Shown: positions 36,794 through 45,283 of the stretch, piece after piece | Numbering within the stretch: position 1 is the stretch's first letter | Layout of the letters: every line of letters starts with the position of its first letter | NCBI GenBank assembly: GCA_016218825.1 | Contig: JACRCV010000064.1 | Location: 1-64,000 of the forward strand | Source: Deltaproteobacteria bacterium | GTDB taxonomy: Bacteria > Myxococcota > XYA12-FULL-58-9 | Reading direction: 5' to 3' | Length of the DNA: 64,000 bases | Translations under genes and position numbers: made by a program | Notes under the pieces: model-generated | What the model was told of the DNA's origin: nothing | Database searches by the model: none | What the model saw: only the letters and a program-made list of their open reading frames with translations

Positions 36794-36908
36794 GGGCGGC
36801 GTTCTACACCGGATCGCTTTCGAAACCCAGCGGCGCTCGAAGTTGACTCGACGGCGCAGCTGCCGTCATGCTGCGGCGCGAGCCCTGAGAGGATGCCGGT
36901 CGTCACGG

Positions 36909-38327
36909 ATGAAGCTCACCATACGCGTCAAGCTGTTCCTGGCGTTTGCCCTCCTGGCGGCCGTCGGCGCGTCCGGCGGGGTGTTGAGTCTGCTCAACCT
37001 CGAGGCGTTGGCCAGAACCTACCAGACCGAGCAGCGCCACGTCGCGACGCACGAAGCTCTCCATGACGACCGCGTCGCGTTGCTGTCGCTCCCGAACCTC
37101 GCGGCGGTCTACGACCGCGGCCGGGACACCGAGGTGCTCCATCTCATCGAACAGCGCCTCCGGCAGCTAGACTCTTCCACGCAGGCCTGCATTGGTTGCC
37201 ACACGGACTCACCGACCCATGTCGAGTTCGCCAGAAGACTGAAGGAGCTGCGGGAGCTGCTCTTGGCCGCGCCCGGCGAGGCGCTCGCCGGCCCGCCGCT
37301 TCGAGCGCCGAGCGCCCAGGGCGCGCTAGAGACGCTCGTCGGCGCCCTCGATGCAAGTCTCGGCCGAATGGAAGAGCGTTACCACCAGGTGCTGGGTGAG
37401 CATCGGGAAGCCAGCGAGACCATCCTCGAGCCGAGCCTCTGGCAGCAACTGGCGCTCGTGGCGGGCGGCCTGGTGGTCGCGTTGCTCCTGGCTTGGCTCA
37501 TGTCACGTGCTCTCAGCCGCCCGATCCTGCCCTTGATCGCGGCCGCCCGGCGGATTGGCGCGGGCGGCGTCGGCCGCGCTGCGAACCGTACGGGTGATCC
37601 CGACCTCGCTCAGGTCGAGGTCGCGCTCAGCGAGCTGACCACGCTCGTGGCGAGGCGAGCGCACGAGGACGCGCAGCGGTCTCTGCTCGACCGCGTCATC
37701 TCGTCGCAGGAGGACGAACGCAAGCGACTGGCGCGGGAGCTGCATGATGAGCTCGGCCAGTCGCTCTCGGCGTTGCTGATGAAGATCCGCTCGCCACCGA
37801 CCCGCGGCGCAGGGACTGCCGTCGATGTGATGGACTTGGAAACGCGCGTCTCCCGCCTCCTCGATGAGGTCCGGCGAATGGCTTGGGACTTGCGGCCGTC
37901 GCTCCTCGACGACCTCGGCATCCACCTGGCGCTCAGTCGACTTGCCGAGGAGGTGCACGAGCGTTACAGCCTGGCGATCGACTTTCAGGCGGTCGGCTTC
38001 GATCAGGGACACGACCGGCTTCCGGGCCGCACCGAGACGGTGCTCTACCGGGTCGCTCAAGAGGCGCTGAACAACGTCGCGCGCCACGCGCACGCGCGTC
38101 ACGTCAGCGTCGTCCTGGTCCGGCAGGGCCAGGAGGTCGCCTTGGTGGTGGAGGACGACGGCGCCGGGTTCGACGTCGGCGCCGTCCGACGTGGCCGCTC
38201 GTCTTTGGGCGTCCTGGGGATGGAGGAGCGCCTGGCCCTCGTCGGTGGCTCCTTCGTGCTCGAATCGACGCCTGGTCAGGGGACCACGGTGCAGGCGAGG
38301 ATCCCGCTCGGTGGGGTGCCGTCATGA
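36909..38327 (+). CDS. NarX/LiaS-type sensor histidine kinase with periplasmic heme-binding motif
   Basis: A 472-residue protein from ATG 36909. Transmembrane helices lie at about 7-29 and 178-202. Between them is a periplasmic sensor of about 150 residues containing CIGCH (C94, C97, H98), the covalent c-type heme attachment motif. The cytoplasmic part has a HisKA_3 dimerisation domain with phospho-acceptor H279 (RLARELHDELGQSLSALL) and a HATPase with the N box EALNNVARHA and a glycine loop DDGAGF, SLGVLGMEERL. The stop overlaps the next gene's start (ATGA). The two downstream genes are an octaheme lipoprotein and a ferredoxin-like membrane protein, so the sensed signal is probably redox or a heme-ligand gas. 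Confidence 0.88.
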   Translation: MKLTIRVKLFLAFALLAAVGASGGVLSLLNLEALARTYQTEQRHVATHEALHDDRVALLSLPNLAAVYDRGRDTEVLHLIEQRLRQLDSSTQACIGCHTDSPTHVEFARRLKELRELLLAAPGEALAGPPLRAPSAQGALETLVGALDASLGRMEERYHQVLGEHREASETILEPSLWQQLALVAGGLVVALLLAWLMSRALSRPILPLIAAARRIGAGGVGRAANRTGDPDLAQVEVALSELTTLVARRAHEDAQRSLLDRVISSQEDERKRLARELHDELGQSLSALLMKIRSPPTRGAGTAVDVMDLETRVSRLLDEVRRMAWDLRPSLLDDLGIHLALSRLAEEVHERYSLAIDFQAVGFDQGHDRLPGRTETVLYRVAQEALNNVARHAHARHVSVVLVRQGQEVALVVEDDGAGFDVGAVRRGRSSLGVLGMEERLALVGGSFVLESTPGQGTTVQARIPLGGVPS

Positions 38328-38971
38328 CCATCCGGACCCTCATCGCCGACGACCATTTGGTGTTTCGCAGCGGCCTCCGGGCGCTGTTGCAGCGTGAGGC
38401 CGACATCGAGATCGTCGGCGACGCCGGCAGCGCCGACGAGGTGTTGGCGCAGCTCGAACGGACGCCGGCCGACGTGCTGGTCCTCGATCTCTCGATGCCC
38501 GGCGGGCTCTCCGGCTCCCAGCTCGCCGAGTCGGTGTTGCGGCGCCACCCGCGCACGCGCATCGTCGTGCTCACGATGCACGAAGATCCCTACTACTTGA
38601 AGGAGATGTTCCGGGTGGGGGTCCATGGCTACGTTCTCAAGAGATCGGGCGCCGAGGACGTGGTGCGCGCGATCCGCGCCGCGTCCAAGAGCGAGTTTCA
38701 CGTGGACGCATCCCTCGGCGGCTCGGCGATGTCGGCGATGGTCGCGCCGGCCGCGCGACCGTCGCAAGGACGCCTCGGGCTGTTGACGCCCAGAGAGCGC
38801 GAGGTGTGCCGCCTGCTCGCGTTGGGCTTCACGAACGCCGACGCCGGCAAGAAGCTCTTCATCTCCGAGCGCACCATCGAGAGCCACCGCACCAGCATCA
38901 TGGCCAAGCTCAACCTCAAGAACCGTGCCGAGCTGGTCCGATTCGCGCTCGACAACGACCTGGTCCGATAG
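38324..38971 (+). CDS. NarL/LuxR-family response regulator
   Basis: A 215-residue protein. The receiver domain (1-120) has the acidic pocket D9/D10, phospho-acceptor D55 in LVLDLSMPGG, the T/S switch in IVVLTMHED and Lys in GYVLKRSG. A short linker leads to a LuxR-type helix-turn-helix at about 152-210 (LTPREREVCRLLALGFTNAD, then KKLFISERTIESHRTSIMAK). It should be phosphorylated by the overlapping histidine kinase and bind DNA as a dimer. The repeated 11-mer about 30 bases downstream of its stop is a candidate target. Confidence 0.94.
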   Translation: MTIRTLIADDHLVFRSGLRALLQREADIEIVGDAGSADEVLAQLERTPADVLVLDLSMPGGLSGSQLAESVLRRHPRTRIVVLTMHEDPYYLKEMFRVGVHGYVLKRSGAEDVVRAIRAASKSEFHVDASLGGSAMSAMVAPAARPSQGRLGLLTPREREVCRLLALGFTNADAGKKLFISERTIESHRTSIMAKLNLKNRAELVRFALDNDLVR

Positions 38972-39000
38972 CGCGCTCGATCGACCGCCCGGTCTCCGTA

Positions 39001-39043
39001 CTTTCCCCGGACATCTTCGCCGCAAAACCAACCTTTCCCCGGA
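39001..39043 (+). promoter_or_regulatory. Direct repeat, candidate response-regulator operator
   Basis: The 11-mer CTTTCCCCGGA occurs at 39001-39011 and again at 39033-39043, 32 bases apart, which is three helical turns, so both copies lie on the same face of the DNA. The repeat sits between the response-regulator gene and the octaheme lipoprotein gene, about 125 bases before the latter's ATG. Position and spacing fit an activator-binding site. No such 11-mer was noticed before the kinase gene. Confidence 0.4.
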
Positions 39044-39167
39044 TGCGGGTGACATCGGGCTTCCCTAGAATGGCGGCCATCAGCCCAGCCACGCCGATGG
39101 GGTGCTGGATGGTCGCAGCTTGAGTGGTCGCTCACGGTGCCTGGACACCGACAACGGAGAAGTCACG

Positions 39168-41681
39168 ATGAGAAGTCTGTGCTGGATGTCGTTCGTTGGC
39201 CTGCTGTCATTGCTCGATCTCGTTGCCTGCACGGGGGACGCTGGCGTCGCCGGGCCCGACGGGGCGCCGGGCAAGGACGGCGCGGATTGCACCCTCAGCA
39301 CCGTCGGCGGGGTCAAGACCATCACCTGCCCGGATGGGTCGACTTTCACGGTCACCGACGGTCAGCCATGCTGGGACTTGAACGGCAACGGCGCGGTCGA
39401 CGTGACCAGCGAAGACAAGAACGGCGACGGTGCGGTCGACGTTGAGGACTGCGAGGGCACCCCCGGCACCACTCCGGCGACCACGGGCACCATCAGCGGC
39501 GTCGTGCGGAACGCCGCGGGCACGCTCCTCGAGGGCGTCGGCATCGAGACGAGCCCCGCCTCGACGACCACGACGAGCGACGCGAGCGGCGCCTTCAGCC
39601 TCGCCGGCGTCGCCATGGGCTCCTACGCCGTTATCGGCAAGCGCTCCGGCTACGCCGACTACAACTTGCCGAACGTGGGCGTCGCTGCCGGCGCCACCAC
39701 CAACGTGCAGCTCGCGCTGACCCCCGGGGGCCCCGGCGCCATCAGCGGCGTGATCCTCAACGCCAACGGCGAGCCGGTCTCGGGCGCCACGGTGTCCGTC
39801 CAGGGTCAGGCCGGGGTGACTCCGGCCGTCACGACCGCAACGGGCGCGTACGCTCTCTCCGGCGTCGCCGCCGGCAGCGTCTTTCTTTCCGTCGCGCCGC
39901 CTGCGGGCAACGCCTACCTCCCCGGCGAGAACCACGACGGCATCTTCCTTGCCGCCGGCGCCACCCTCACCGGCGTCGACATGACCATCGCCTCGCGGCC
40001 GAGCAACGCGGCGACCTACTCGGGCACGGCGGTGTGCGTTTCGTGCCACGCAAGCCTCCCGGCGACGGCGGCGCTCGCCGCGGACTACGCGATGGCGGCA
40101 CACGGACGCTCGATCTCGGGCGAGACCTCCGGTCTGCCGGCCCCGGGCACGGGGCGCGTGCTGGACTCCGCCAAGGCCCTGTTCCCGGCCGTGGACGGCA
40201 CCACCAGCGTGTCTTTCCAGGCTCTCGATCCGACCGACGGCGTCGGCCTGTTGCCGGTGTTCCTCTGCAACAACACCACGGACGGCAACTACTCGATGAA
40301 GTTCGACGGCACGAGCTGCACCGACGGGGTGGGGACCATCATTCCAATCTCGGGCACCTACGGCGGCGAAGGTGACGGCGGCGTCGACCTCCAGCCCAAC
40401 CTGGGCAAGTTCAAGCAGCGCTTCCTGGCCAAGCTGGCCGATGTCCCGGTGGCCGCCGGCTGGACCTACACCGCCGGCAAGGCCAGAGACTACCTGATCC
40501 TACCCGTGCAGGTCACCCAGTCAGGCGACGGCGCGCCTTTGCTCGCTCCTTACAAGGAGACCAGCTGGTGTGGCCGCGACCGGACCTTCTCGCGCGCTTG
40601 CGCCGGCTGTCACGTGGTCGGGCTCAAGGTGGTGGTCGACAGCAACTTCTTCGTCACGAGCTACGAGTGGGCCAACAACAGCGAGCCCAAGAGCCAAAAC
40701 GTCGGTTGCGAGTCGTGTCACGGCCCCGGCTCGGAGCACGTCGCCGGGTCCGGCGACAAGCTGAAGGTCATCAATCCCAAATACCTGACCGCCGAGGGCG
40801 AGCGACAAGTCTGCGCCCAATGTCATGCGGCCGACGCCGGCAAGAGCAAGGATCCGGACGGCAAGTTCGGCTATGCCTGGAACCAGAGCCACCTCGGAGA
40901 TCTCGGCAACGGTGCCTTCGTGGCGGGTGTCTACAACGTCGCCGACTACATCAAAGGGTTCGGCGTCCCCATGGCCCAGGGTGGCGGCTTCGACGCCTGG
41001 CCGGACGGCAAGCACGGCAAGGCGCACCGCCAGCAGTACGCGATGCTGGCGTTTTCGGCACACACGAACAACCCCTACGAGAAGCTGACCTGCTCGAGCT
41101 GCCACAACGTCCACTCGACGGTCCAGGGGCCGGCCGCGGCGGTGCGCCAGGCAGGGGCCGACACGTTCACCTTCCACGACCTCACCTTCGACAACAACAC
41201 GCTGTGTCTGAGCTGCCACGCCGGCTACGGGCCGTTCGCGGCGCTGACGAAGGAAGACGTCGCCAAGCTGCACGTCTCCGACACCGGCACCGTCGACAAG
41301 AACGCGACCTTGAACGTGACTTACACCGCCGCCGAGATCACGCCGGCCATGGCGTTCATCGCCGCCGCTGTCAGCGAGCACATGCAAGACCAGGCCGGCA
41401 TGGGCCTGGCGGCATACGATCCCAAAGACGACGTGATGCCGGTGGGGCGCTGCACGTCGTGCCACATGCCCCGGACCGGCAAGTCCGGAGGCTTCACGAC
41501 CGGCCTCGACGGCGACGGCCTGAGCGCCCTCGCCGCGGGTGACGAGGGCTCCCATGCCTTCGACATCATCTGGCCCGGTCAGAGCGCGGTGCTCAAGAAG
41601 GCCACCGGTGGCGTCGACACCGACATCATGCCGAACTCGTGCGGCGGCTGCCATGCCGCAGCCCGCCTCAGCGGCAACTAG
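39168..41681 (+). CDS. Octaheme c-type cytochrome lipoprotein
   Basis: An 837-residue protein from ATG 39168 after GGAG. The signal ends LLDLVAC with lipidated C21. Parts in order: a short collagen-like Gly-X-Y run (GVAGPDGAPGKDGADC); an acidic Ca-binding-like segment (DLNGNGAVDVTSEDKNGDGA); two carboxypeptidase-regulatory-like beta domains at about 120-280; and a cytochrome part from about 285 with eight CxxCH motifs (CVSCH, CAGCH, CESCH, CAQCH, CSSCH, CLSCH, CTSCH, CGGCH). The order and the CESCHGPGSEH motif recall cytochrome c554/multiheme reductases. It probably moves electrons at the outer membrane, to or from an acceptor I cannot identify. Controlled, presumably, by the two-component pair just upstream. 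Confidence 0.88.
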   Translation: MRSLCWMSFVGLLSLLDLVACTGDAGVAGPDGAPGKDGADCTLSTVGGVKTITCPDGSTFTVTDGQPCWDLNGNGAVDVTSEDKNGDGAVDVEDCEGTPGTTPATTGTISGVVRNAAGTLLEGVGIETSPASTTTTSDASGAFSLAGVAMGSYAVIGKRSGYADYNLPNVGVAAGATTNVQLALTPGGPGAISGVILNANGEPVSGATVSVQGQAGVTPAVTTATGAYALSGVAAGSVFLSVAPPAGNAYLPGENHDGIFLAAGATLTGVDMTIASRPSNAATYSGTAVCVSCHASLPATAALAADYAMAAHGRSISGETSGLPAPGTGRVLDSAKALFPAVDGTTSVSFQALDPTDGVGLLPVFLCNNTTDGNYSMKFDGTSCTDGVGTIIPISGTYGGEGDGGVDLQPNLGKFKQRFLAKLADVPVAAGWTYTAGKARDYLILPVQVTQSGDGAPLLAPYKETSWCGRDRTFSRACAGCHVVGLKVVVDSNFFVTSYEWANNSEPKSQNVGCESCHGPGSEHVAGSGDKLKVINPKYLTAEGERQVCAQCHAADAGKSKDPDGKFGYAWNQSHLGDLGNGAFVAGVYNVADYIKGFGVPMAQGGGFDAWPDGKHGKAHRQQYAMLAFSAHTNNPYEKLTCSSCHNVHSTVQGPAAAVRQAGADTFTFHDLTFDNNTLCLSCHAGYGPFAALTKEDVAKLHVSDTGTVDKNATLNVTYTAAEITPAMAFIAAAVSEHMQDQAGMGLAAYDPKDDVMPVGRCTSCHMPRTGKSGGFTTGLDGDGLSALAAGDEGSHAFDIIWPGQSAVLKKATGGVDTDIMPNSCGGCHAAARLSGN

Positions 41682-41842
41682 ACCCTGCTTCGAGCCGCCG
41701 GTGGCGCCGAGCGTCACGCCGGTGCCCCGTAGGCGGACTCTCCTCTTCTTCCGGCGGAGCGGGAGCCTTCGAGATATCCCGCTCCGCACTGGCTCCGGGC
41801 TGCGCACCATCGTTCCGGGTCGACGCTGGTGCCGCGGCGGGC

Positions 41843-43051
41843 ATGGGGGCTCGCATGGTGCAGAGCCGACTGCGTTGGGATCTCCTGTCGTCGACCTTTG
41901 CCCGCGGATCCCGGTGGCGGGCGCGCTCCCCGCTCTTGTTTCAGGCGCTGGCGCTGGCGGCTGCCATCGCCCTCGCCGTCAACGGCTGGTCCATCGGCAC
42001 CGAGGAGACCGCCGCGGCCCGATTGGTGCTGCGCAAGACCAACTTGACGACCCTGGCGGTGTGGGGACTGTGGTGGCCGTTGATGATCCTCCTCGCGATC
42101 ACCCTCGGCCGTGTCTGGTGCACCGCCTGTCCGTTGGAGCTCGCATGCCGCGCGGGCGGCGCCGCCGCGCGTCACGTCGGCTGGCGCCGGCTCGTGCTGC
42201 CGCGCTTCATGCGCTCCGGCTGGGCCGTCTTTCTAGCCTACCTCGTGCTGCAGGTGCTCGTAGCGGCAGCATCCATTCACCGCGTCCCGCATTTCACGAG
42301 CATCTTCCTCGCCCTGCTCGGGGGCCTCGCGCTGGTCTCGGGCTTGATCTTCGCCGCGCCGCACGCGTTCTGCCGCGGGCTCTGCCCGGCCCGAGCGCTG
42401 CTGTCGGTCTACGGTCGCTGCACCCCGCGAGCCGGTGTGCGACGGAATCGTGAGCTCCGGCCCTTCGAGGCGGCTTTCGTGGTCGCGGCTGCCGGCTTCG
42501 TGACCCATGAGCTGGTCGGCGAGGTCGCATGGTTGGAGAACCTCTTCCACGTCGTGCCCGAGGCAGTGCACAGGCAGTGGCCGGCGCTGGCCGCCGAGTG
42601 GCTGGAGGTGATCTGGTTCCTCGCCGTCTTCCCGACCGCGCTGTGGGCGCTCGTGGCCGCAGTCGCCCGGACGTTTGGCAATCGCGGCGGCCTGAAAGCT
42701 ACGTTGCTCTCGACCGCGACCGGTGCCGCCCCGGTCATCGCCCTCGGCCACGCCGCCAAGGCGATGAGCAAGCTCGGCGCCTGGGCAGGCTACCTGCCGT
42801 TGGCGCTCCAGGACCCGAATGGAATCGAGACCCTCCACAAGATCTCGTCCGGCGCGCTCTCGGCGCCGGTGCCTCTCGTCGGCCTGTCGATGCCGGGCCT
42901 TCTCACGGCAGCGGCGGTGGTCCTGGTCGGTTGGCGGAGCTGGCGTTGGGCGCGTGCCACGGTGCCGGGCCAGCTCCCGGCGCTGCGCGCCGGATTTCTG
43001 GTGGCCGCGGTGTTCTACACGTCGATCATGGTCGTGTGGATGGAGGCGTGA
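41843..43051 (+). CDS. NosR/NapH/FixG-like membrane protein with CxxxCP motifs
   Basis: A 402-residue polytopic protein; the start is ATG 41843 or 41855. About eight helices are visible. Loops after two helices carry GRVWCTACPLELAC and FCRGLCPARALLSVYGRC, the degenerate CxxxCP motifs of the NosR/NapH polyferredoxin group, in which Cys bind or border iron-sulphur or quinol-linked electron sites. The soluble [4Fe-4S] ferredoxin part found in NapH and NosR is missing. It probably passes electrons from the quinone pool to the octaheme lipoprotein encoded 160 bases upstream. The gene ends 10 bases from the stop of a minus-strand gene. Confidence 0.7.
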   Translation: MGARMVQSRLRWDLLSSTFARGSRWRARSPLLFQALALAAAIALAVNGWSIGTEETAAARLVLRKTNLTTLAVWGLWWPLMILLAITLGRVWCTACPLELACRAGGAAARHVGWRRLVLPRFMRSGWAVFLAYLVLQVLVAAASIHRVPHFTSIFLALLGGLALVSGLIFAAPHAFCRGLCPARALLSVYGRCTPRAGVRRNRELRPFEAAFVVAAAGFVTHELVGEVAWLENLFHVVPEAVHRQWPALAAEWLEVIWFLAVFPTALWALVAAVARTFGNRGGLKATLLSTATGAAPVIALGHAAKAMSKLGAWAGYLPLALQDPNGIETLHKISSGALSAPVPLVGLSMPGLLTAAAVVLVGWRSWRWARATVPGQLPALRAGFLVAAVFYTSIMVVWMEA

Positions 43052-43061
43052 GTCGCAGCGT

Positions 43062-43769
43062 CTAGAGCTCCCCGCTGACTTCTTTGCGGGCGCAGCCGAG
43101 GGCGCCGGCGGTCTCGATCCACAGCTCGATCTTCGAGTCGCGCACCTGGCCGCGCACCACGAAGCTGACGCCGTCTTGAGAGCGGAAGCTGACCTTGCCG
43201 TCGGCGTCGATCGGGATCTGGAGCTCCCGGCAGCTCATCGTCAACCCGGGCGGCAAGATCACCGCCCGCCCACCGCGCGGTTGCAGGACGATCGTGACCT
43301 CGAGGCGCAGCGGTGTCTGCCGCGGGCCGTCGTTGAAGAAGTAGTACGCCGTGCCTTTGACGATCACCGACCGGCGCTGACGCTTCGCGCCGGGGGTCGT
43401 CGGATCCAGGTCGGCCTCGGCGCGCCACACCTTGCGGCTGCCGTCGTCGAGGCTCTCGACCGCGTTGAGCTCCAAGACGCTGTTGTGGAGCGACAACGTG
43501 CCGCACAACCGGTAGGCGCGCGCCCGGCCCCGAGGCGACGGGTGCGTGCCGCGGAGCTCGAAGCGACCGGTCTGCTCGACGCCGGCAGAGCGGCCGCGGA
43601 ACAGCAGCGCCACCGTCGCGCCGCGCCGCTCCACCTGCATCGACTCCCTCTCCCCCAAGCACGTGGCGGCGAACGCGAAACGCCCCGGCGGCAAGGCTTC
43701 GAGGCCCGCGATCGAGCGCACCGGCGTCGATAGGTTCCCGGCGACGTTCTTGACGGCTAGTTGGCTCAT
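43062..43769 (-). CDS. Protein of unknown function, beta-rich
   Basis: A 235-residue protein from ATG 43769. It has no signal peptide or membrane helix. The sequence is mostly short beta strands (VALLFRGRSAGVEQTGRFEL, YRLCGTLSLHNSVLEL, AEADLDPTTPGAKRQRRSVI), with a cluster of Arg/Lys between residues 60 and 140 and four scattered Cys. I do not recognise a family. It lies alone between the redox locus and the polyamine gene run, with a 185-base upstream gap that holds a 12-bp palindrome. Confidence 0.5.
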   Translation of the reverse strand: MSQLAVKNVAGNLSTPVRSIAGLEALPPGRFAFAATCLGERESMQVERRGATVALLFRGRSAGVEQTGRFELRGTHPSPRGRARAYRLCGTLSLHNSVLELNAVESLDDGSRKVWRAEADLDPTTPGAKRQRRSVIVKGTAYYFFNDGPRQTPLRLEVTIVLQPRGGRAVILPPGLTMSCRELQIPIDADGKVSFRSQDGVSFVVRGQVRDSKIELWIETAGALGCARKEVSGEL

Positions 43770-43864
43770 GGTGGTCCTCGGTCTCGCCCCGGTGGAGGGT
43801 GCGAGCGCGGCTCTACGACCTTCATGATTGTCGGCAGGCTATCGGAGTTGTGCACAGAGAGTCA

Positions 43865-43876
43865 GGACATATGTCC
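43865..43876. repeat. 12-bp perfect palindrome upstream of the 43.1-43.8 kb gene
   Basis: GGACATATGTCC at 43865-43876 is a perfect inverted repeat, 96 bases before the start of the minus-strand gene of unknown function. It could be an operator half-site pair for a dimeric repressor. Twelve-base palindromes do occur by chance in 64 kb, so this is only a candidate. Confidence 0.25.
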
Positions 43877-43893
43877 CGTTGCGCGCGCTTTTG

Positions 43894-43914
43894 TTGGCGC
43901 GGCTCGGGCGCCAA
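43894..43914 (-). terminator. Stem-loop after the polyamine gene run
   Basis: TTGGCGC (43894-43900) pairs with GCGCCAA (43908-43914) around a seven-base loop, 41 bases past the stop of the bpsA-like gene on the minus strand. It is the only clear hairpin there. No U-tract follows it on either strand, so it would be a weak or Rho-assisted terminator, or an mRNA 3' end stabiliser. Confidence 0.3.
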
Positions 43915-43954
43915 AGATCGAAGGAATCCACGCGGCTTGGCCGCGCGGTGTGCG

Positions 43955-45283
43955 TCAACGTATGCGCAGATCCCACACGTCGCGCGACGAGCTCATCTTG
44001 GCCTGGGTGGCTTTCGGTTTGTACCCGGACATGAACGCGTGCCGCAGGACGTCTTCGCTCTCGGCGCGCATCGGGAACAGGGTCATCGTCAGCTGGCGGC
44101 GGGCGCGGTCGACGTGCACGGTGAGGTGGCCGTCGTCGGTGCTGCCGTGGATCACGGTCCACTCTTGGCCGAGGATGGTGTGCCTGGCGGTGAGCTTCAG
44201 CGGTGAGTTGCCCTCGGCGATGTCGAGGATCATGTCGAGGTAGAGCGGGGTCGCGAAGCGGGGCTCTTCAATCTCGTCGTAGAACCCGAAGAAGATCGGG
44301 TGGCGCTGGTAGAACTGCTCGGCGTAGAGGTTCAGCGGCACGCAGAACTCGTTTGCGGCGTGCTTGACGACGGTGCCGGCGTCGCGCCGGATCTCGACCC
44401 AGTCGCTCTCGTAGGTGTGGATCTTCATGTACTGCGAGTAGTAGCGGTTGTGACGCCGATGCCAGGCGACGATCGGGAACTTCATCTCGGCGGCGACCTC
44501 GCGGAACAGGCGCTCGGTGGGGCCGTACACCGCGACGTAGCCTCTGGCCCCGGGCTTCACCAGCGAGAAGGCGCGCGACAAGAAGATCTCGAAGCAGTCG
44601 CGGTTCGACATCGGATCGGTGAGGAAGAGATCGAAGTGGTCGCGCTCGGCGTCGTCGAGCGGGTCGCGCAAGTCCTTCTCGACCGCCTGCAGCGTCAGGC
44701 CCAACGCCGCCGCGGTGTCGCGCAGGAAGGTCAGCAGGAAGTCGTCGATGTCGAAGACCGTGACGTCGTGACCGAGCGCCGCGAGCGGCACCGAGACCAG
44801 GTCGTCGTCGCCGACGCACAAGATCTTCTTGGCGCCCACCTCCGCCGCGTCGCCCACGAGCAGGGCGCGGCGCAGCGTCGTCTCCGGCAAGGTCGGACAC
44901 TGACCGACCCGGGTGAAGAAGCGCTTGCGCCGGCCGTGAGCCTCGAGGGTCAGCTCGTAGGCGCGCCGCGCCCGGGGGCTGAGCGCGGCCTCGTAGGCCG
45001 TGAGGTAGAGGCGGTCGAGCGCCGCGAGCTTGGTCTTGAGCACCGGGTCGGTGGTCGCCGGGCCGTGGACGATCACGCCCTCCTGGAGCAGGCGGGGCAA
45101 GAACGACTCGTAGCCTTCGCCGCTCCAGCCGAGCGACACCTTTTCGAGCGGCTCGATGAAGCGGAAGTCGATGCGGATCTCGCCGTCGGTCTTCAGATCA
45201 ATGAGCTGCGTGTCGCGGCTGCCGATGCCGAGCACGATGCCGTCGCCGAGGTGATACAGCGGCTTCTGAGCGCTCTCAGGCAA
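43955..45283 (-). CDS. BpsA-like branched-chain polyamine aminopropyltransferase
   Basis: A 442-residue protein. It starts at TTG 45283, with AAGGAG seven bases upstream, and overlaps the previous gene by eight bases. The Rossmann-type domain carries the BpsA motif VGDDDLVSVPLAALG (G158-D161), the acidic DIDDFLL (178-184) and FLTDPMSN (D223-P224). In archaeal and thermophile BpsA these positions hold the amine acceptor and the decarboxylated S-adenosylmethionine. Upstream of it is the winged-helix-like TLPETTLRRALLV typical of the family. BpsA adds two aminopropyl groups to the same spermidine nitrogen. The extra C-terminal 120 residues (AWHRRHNRYYSQYMK onward) are not familiar. AdoMet decarboxylase is two genes upstream. 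Confidence 0.72.
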   Translation of the reverse strand: MPESAQKPLYHLGDGIVLGIGSRDTQLIDLKTDGEIRIDFRFIEPLEKVSLGWSGEGYESFLPRLLQEGVIVHGPATTDPVLKTKLAALDRLYLTAYEAALSPRARRAYELTLEAHGRRKRFFTRVGQCPTLPETTLRRALLVGDAAEVGAKKILCVGDDDLVSVPLAALGHDVTVFDIDDFLLTFLRDTAAALGLTLQAVEKDLRDPLDDAERDHFDLFLTDPMSNRDCFEIFLSRAFSLVKPGARGYVAVYGPTERLFREVAAEMKFPIVAWHRRHNRYYSQYMKIHTYESDWVEIRRDAGTVVKHAANEFCVPLNLYAEQFYQRHPIFFGFYDEIEEPRFATPLYLDMILDIAEGNSPLKLTARHTILGQEWTVIHGSTDDGHLTVHVDRARRQLTMTLFPMRAESEDVLRHAFMSGYKPKATQAKMSSSRDVWDLRIR

